Source: Watersipora subatra
Lineage: Eukaryota; Bryozoa; Gymnolaemata; Cheilostomatida; Watersiporidae
Reading direction: 5' to 3'
DNA length: 64,000 bases
NCBI RefSeq assembly: GCF_963576615.1
Contig: NC_088708.1
Span: 44,255,196-44,319,195, forward strand
Part shown: piece after piece, positions 60,780 to 64,000 of the stretch
Layout of the letters: every line of letters begins with the position of its first letter
Numbering within the stretch: the stretch's first letter is position 1
Notes under the pieces: generated by a model
Database searches by the model: none
The model's input: the letters and a program-made list of their open reading frames with translations, nothing else
What the model was told of the DNA's origin: nothing
Program-made: the position numbers and the translations under genes

Positions 60780-61267
60780 CAAATATATAACAATCTCCGG
60801 AAAATCAACCCCTCGGTGTCCCAGATATTAACCCCCTCACTCATCCGGTAATCTCTCGCTCTCCTCGATAATCCGCGAGATCCACTCCGGAAAACCAACC
60901 AGCCCTCGATGTCCCAGATATTCACCCCCCCACTAATCCACCGATAATCCGCGACGATTCGGCCGACTAATCCGCAACGATTCCCCCGACTAATCCCGCG
61001 ATAATCCACGTTTAATCGGATGACTCATCCCCCACTAATCGGATGACTCATCCACAGATAATCCGCCGATTACGCCGGGAGCGGATCCATACTCCCTCGA
61101 ATTCAACCCCCTACTCTACACCACAATTTCCCCCCAAACCCCAACATCTCATTCAACTCCACGCAATTCAATCTACACCCCTAGCCAATTTAATTCGCAA
61201 CCCCCTTTTTCTATCCCCCCGCTGGATCCGTCACTTTTTTGTGTAGATCTACTCTCTACATACTACT
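60780..61267 (-). repeat. Right terminal inverted repeat (488 bp)
   Basis: Reverse complement of 54,792-55,279 with only a handful of differences. Confidence 0.9.
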
Positions 61268-61306
61268 ACTAATGAACAAGCTATCAATGTTTTACAAAAA
61301 ATTGTC

Positions 61307-61532
61307 TATTACTATCAAAGTACAACATTATAAATTGTTTCTTAATTTATTTCAAAAAATATTAGAAAAGAGGAGGCAACTTCGATGCACCTACTCAGTC
61401 ATAGAAATTGATTTAACAGGAATATAGTAAATTGTTTTGAAGGAAACCATAAAACTTTCGCAATCAAATTTTCACAATTTTAACGACAACTCCCAATATG
61501 TCTTAACTTTTGTATTAAATTGTAATATTTAT
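61307..61532. repeat. Segmental duplication block, copy 2 (also 48,236-48,457)
   Basis: See the block at 48,236. Here the AT run is followed by a LINE tail instead of a Penelope-like fragment. Confidence 0.85.
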
Positions 61533-61577
61533 TTATTTATATATAGATATATATACATGTATATATAATTATGATAC

Positions 61578-61625
61578 ATGATTATGCCGCTCAGTGCCGC
61601 TCATTGCACTGAGCGGCATAATCAT
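61578..61625. repeat. Perfect 20-bp foldback with 8-bp loop
   Basis: Arms 61,578-61,597 and 61,606-61,625 are exact complements (ATGATTATGCCGCTCAGTGC type). It sits exactly at the 5' edge of the LINE tail. Confidence 0.9.
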
Positions 61626-62160
61626 TTCGCAGGTGTTGTGTATAGAAGTCTATGTGACGAGTATCATGGCCTTAATAAACCCCAGCACTGGTGGGAAGCT
61701 CCTAGTAAGGTGAATGAAAATGACCACGCTAAGATCCTCTGGGACTTCTACATCCGGACTGACAAGCATGTCCTAGCAAACCAACCAGATATAGTGGTGG
61801 TGGACAAGGAGAACAAGAGAGCTACTATAATAGATATAGCAGTACCCAATGACTACAATATAGCCACCAAAGAAAAAGAAAAGGTAGAGAAATATCTCCC
61901 TCTTGGAGAAGAGATTGAAAAATGCTGGAATGTAAGAACAACTGTAATCCCAGTAGTTATTGGAGCACTGGGCGCAATAACACTGCCGCATAAAATGTGG
62001 CTTGCCCAAATACCAACAGCCATCAACTCAGGCGAGTTGCAGAAAAGTGCGCTATTGAGAACAGCTAAGATCTTGAAGCGAGTGCTCAAACTCCCAGGTC
62101 TCTGGTAGGAGACCCGAGTTAGAGCAGAAATTACTACCCATACGGGGTATCCGGGGTGAG
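61600..62160 (+). mobile_element. R2-group LINE 3' end with restriction-like endonuclease
   Basis: One open frame runs to a stop at 62,106-62,108. HFAGVVYRSLCDEYHGL is the end of the CCHC finger, KILWDFYIRTDK follows, and PDIVVVDKENKRATIIDIAV is the PD-D endonuclease core, then KEKEKVEKYLPLGEEIEKCW and TVIPVVIGALGAIT. The 3' UTR ends CGGGGTATCCGGGGTGAGG. It is 5'-truncated and has lost the reverse transcriptase. The frame is unbroken, so it is younger than the copy at 39,470. Confidence 0.8.
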
Positions 62161-62164
62161 GAAA

Positions 62165-64000
62165 CAATTTATATACATATATATATATATAAATACTTTT
62201 TTATTTATACTATTTCCTCAAAAGTTCCACTAAATTTTGCCTAAAGATTTACACAAGCACTTCAAACAGTGGAGTACCAGCAATAAATGGTATTTACAAG
62301 TATTTCTGTAATGGAGTAGTTCAGTGAGTCCTCAAAATTAATTGTTTGTATGTGATGAACTTTATTCTTTCAACGAAAACATTTTGATATGATTCCTATG
62401 TTTTGCAATGGCTAGAGTATCTGTTTGTGTATTGGCATTTTATATCCTAAAACCTAAACAGCATTCAGATCCAGAACTATCATGCTGGCAATAAAAATAT
62501 TTGTTGTCAGTTTTTGAATCTACTGGGATGTTGAATAGATTGTGGTACACATGCTATATCTGCTCATCAAGGAGTGCAAATCCATATTCAAGCAGGAGAT
62601 ACATTAATTTATCGCAGTCAATAGTTATTAGTCGATAATCAATAGTCAATGACTAAAAAAAGTCAAAAGTACTTACCCAGACCAGAAAACTAGACAAGAG
62701 TTAAACAACATGAACTATTTATTATTAAACAGAATAAATATTTACACAAAATAATAACTGTGCACTGAGCAACAAATTTTAAAGTATAATATATACAAGG
62801 AATCCACTCATAGGACTCTACATAAGAACTGAACTGTACTTTATAATGTTATATACATGAGTTTATGTAGATGTAGAGAGTCTTATCTGTTGATAGTCTG
62901 CTCTACTCGGTAGAATTGTAAGTGGTCGCAACTCTTTCCAATATAATATCTCCTTCTTCTACAATGTTAAATACATCTCTAAATATTAATATAATCTAAT
63001 CTCATGGAGTACTTTTTAGCAATATAGTTTGTATATTGTTTGCTACAATACCTCTGTTTATTAATTATAGTAACAAAACCAACCTATAAATTTTAGTGAA
63101 AAATTTAGTTTTATGGTTTGACATATTTTATTTCCCTGATTGAAAAGTCTAATTCACCAGTTGTCTACTACCTGAGATCAATGAGGAGTTGTCCACTCAA
63201 TATTCTCAATGACAAGCTGTCTATCAGCCCAACATGTACTTGAGCAAGAAAGGAGTACGCTTTTAGTTGCGGCACTTATGATCAGCAGCAATTATTTCCT
63301 CATTTTTTCAGTGACATAAATCTGTGCTGTGTTAGCAAAGAATGGAAAAGGAGTTAATTATAACTAATTACATACATGATAGATGGAGTCGTGTGCTCTC
63401 TGTCGTCGAGTATTGATTTTCTCAAGAGCCTCTTCAATATCACTAACAGCTCCAGTATGAATAATATTAACTTGTTTTTTTTTCTACAAATATAATGTAA
63501 CTAATAAACAATGTAAAGGTAGGATTTACCTTCAGAATGTATCAAACTTCATCAACAATTATTTAGGGAATCTTTCTACGATCTTTAGTGAAAATGTAGA
63601 AGCTCACATATAATTTGAACAATAAAAAAAAAAAAATATTATTGATGCAGTTACAACTTATAACCATCAATGAGTTGGTAATGAGCTACTTATAAACATT
63701 AAGAGATAGTAACCCTATCGTGGGTTATTTTTAGTTCAGTAAAGTGCAGAGTTAATTTATAATAAAAAGGATACGCAAAAAACTCTAAAACATGCCATGC
63801 TTACTCTTCACACATTTATTAGTAATTTGAAAAAAAATAAAATGACATATTTACCTCTATTAGTGAGACATTATGAATTCTATGCATCTGAGCCTTGGTA
63901 ATATATCCTTCTGTGTAGGCTTTCTCAACTGCCTTCAACTCAGCAATTATCTCCTCTCGTTCTTTCTAAAAGTTCAGTTGATAATTTTATAAACTGCATC
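62165..64000. repeat. Segmental duplication block, copy 2 (also 49,752-51,600)
   Basis: Starts at the AT microsatellite after the LINE tail and continues past the window end. Confidence 0.85.
62863..63965 (-). CDS. Copy C of the four-exon gene family, exons 4-2, partial
   Basis: Exon 4 is 62,863-62,958 (KKEILYWKELRPLTILPSRA...STST-stop), exon 3 is 63,376-63,483 (KKKQVNIIHTGAVSDIEEAL...), exon 2 is 63,855-63,965 (KEREEIIAELKAVEKAYTEG...). All splice sites are GT-AG and phase 0. Exon 1 is expected about 400-500 bp past the window end. It is open throughout what is visible. Confidence 0.65.

Larger units (their letters stand above)
54792..61267. mobile_element. 6,476-bp inverted-repeat element, Polinton-like ends, novel contents
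   Basis: Both ends carry 488-bp terminal inverted repeats. The element starts AGTAGTATGTAGAGAG and ends with its complement (5'-AG...CT-3'). It is flanked by a 6-bp target duplication ACTAAT (54,786-54,791 and 61,268-61,273). Six-base duplications, AG ends and repeats of several hundred bp are Polinton hallmarks. I recognise no polymerase B, integrase, protease, ATPase or capsid frame, and the length is well under the usual 15-20 kb. It could be a reduced, dependent relative or an unnamed family. Near-identity of the two ends (about six or seven differences by eye) suggests a recent insertion. It looks whole at both ends. Confidence 0.75.

Noticed and set aside
54792-61267. Parvovirus-like genome with hairpin ends
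   Set aside because: The terminal repeats are long and do not fold as self-complementary hairpins, and no Rep-like or capsid-like frame was recognised.

Overview
This is an AT-rich, intron-containing metazoan nuclear sequence. Spliced genes, a secreted LamG/PAN-type protein, a type II tRNA-Leu(CAG) very close to the vertebrate form, a Penelope-like fragment, R2-group LINE fragments and cut-and-paste miniature transposons together suggest an aquatic invertebrate, perhaps a lophotrochozoan. The species cannot be fixed from the sequence.

Region 1, about 1-26,100, is a tandem array of minus-strand tRNA-Leu genes. Monomers are about 389 bp. I placed 69 tRNA-like sequences by eye. Sound genes (class A, anticodon CAG) alternate with damaged ones (classes B, C and D). 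A variant class (V, five copies) keeps the Leu body and long variable arm but has a CAC anticodon, which would read the Val codon GUG. Dimers of about 778 bp build larger repeats (about 2.34 kb and 4.57 kb), and mosaic units show exchange inside the tRNA itself. The many short open frames here (translations containing RSGIRTHAYRC) are antisense readings of tRNA, not proteins.

Region 2, about 26,100-44,740, holds one spliced plus-strand gene (exons between 29,495 and 43,203; 282 aa) for a secreted protein with a signal peptide, a pentraxin/LamG-like domain and a cut-short PAN/apple-like tail. Its flanks and introns carry a pogo-like MITE (26,655-27,414), a piggyBac-like MITE (36,254-37,011), a decayed R2-group LINE (39,470-42,440) and AT microsatellites.

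Region 3, about 44,740-54,790 and 61,270-64,000, has a 29-bp minisatellite and three copies (A, B, C) of a small four-exon minus-strand gene of unknown function. Only copy B is complete (132 aa). All its introns are phase 0, so every exon can be duplicated without shifting frame. Copies B and C lie in a larger segmental duplication in which each copy received different insertions: a Penelope-like fragment and pogo-like pieces in B, an R2-group LINE tail and a large inverted-repeat element in or beside C.

Region 4, 54,792-61,267, is the best candidate for an undescribed system. It is a 6,476-bp element with 488-bp near-identical terminal inverted repeats and a 6-bp target duplication (ACTAAT). 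It carries two clear unknown plus-strand genes, a possible minus-strand gene, a 17-unit 112-bp satellite, and six perfect TTTCGCGAAA palindromes in the gene control regions. The ends and target duplication resemble Polintons, but I recognise no polymerase, integrase or capsid gene, so it may be a reduced, dependent derivative or a new family.
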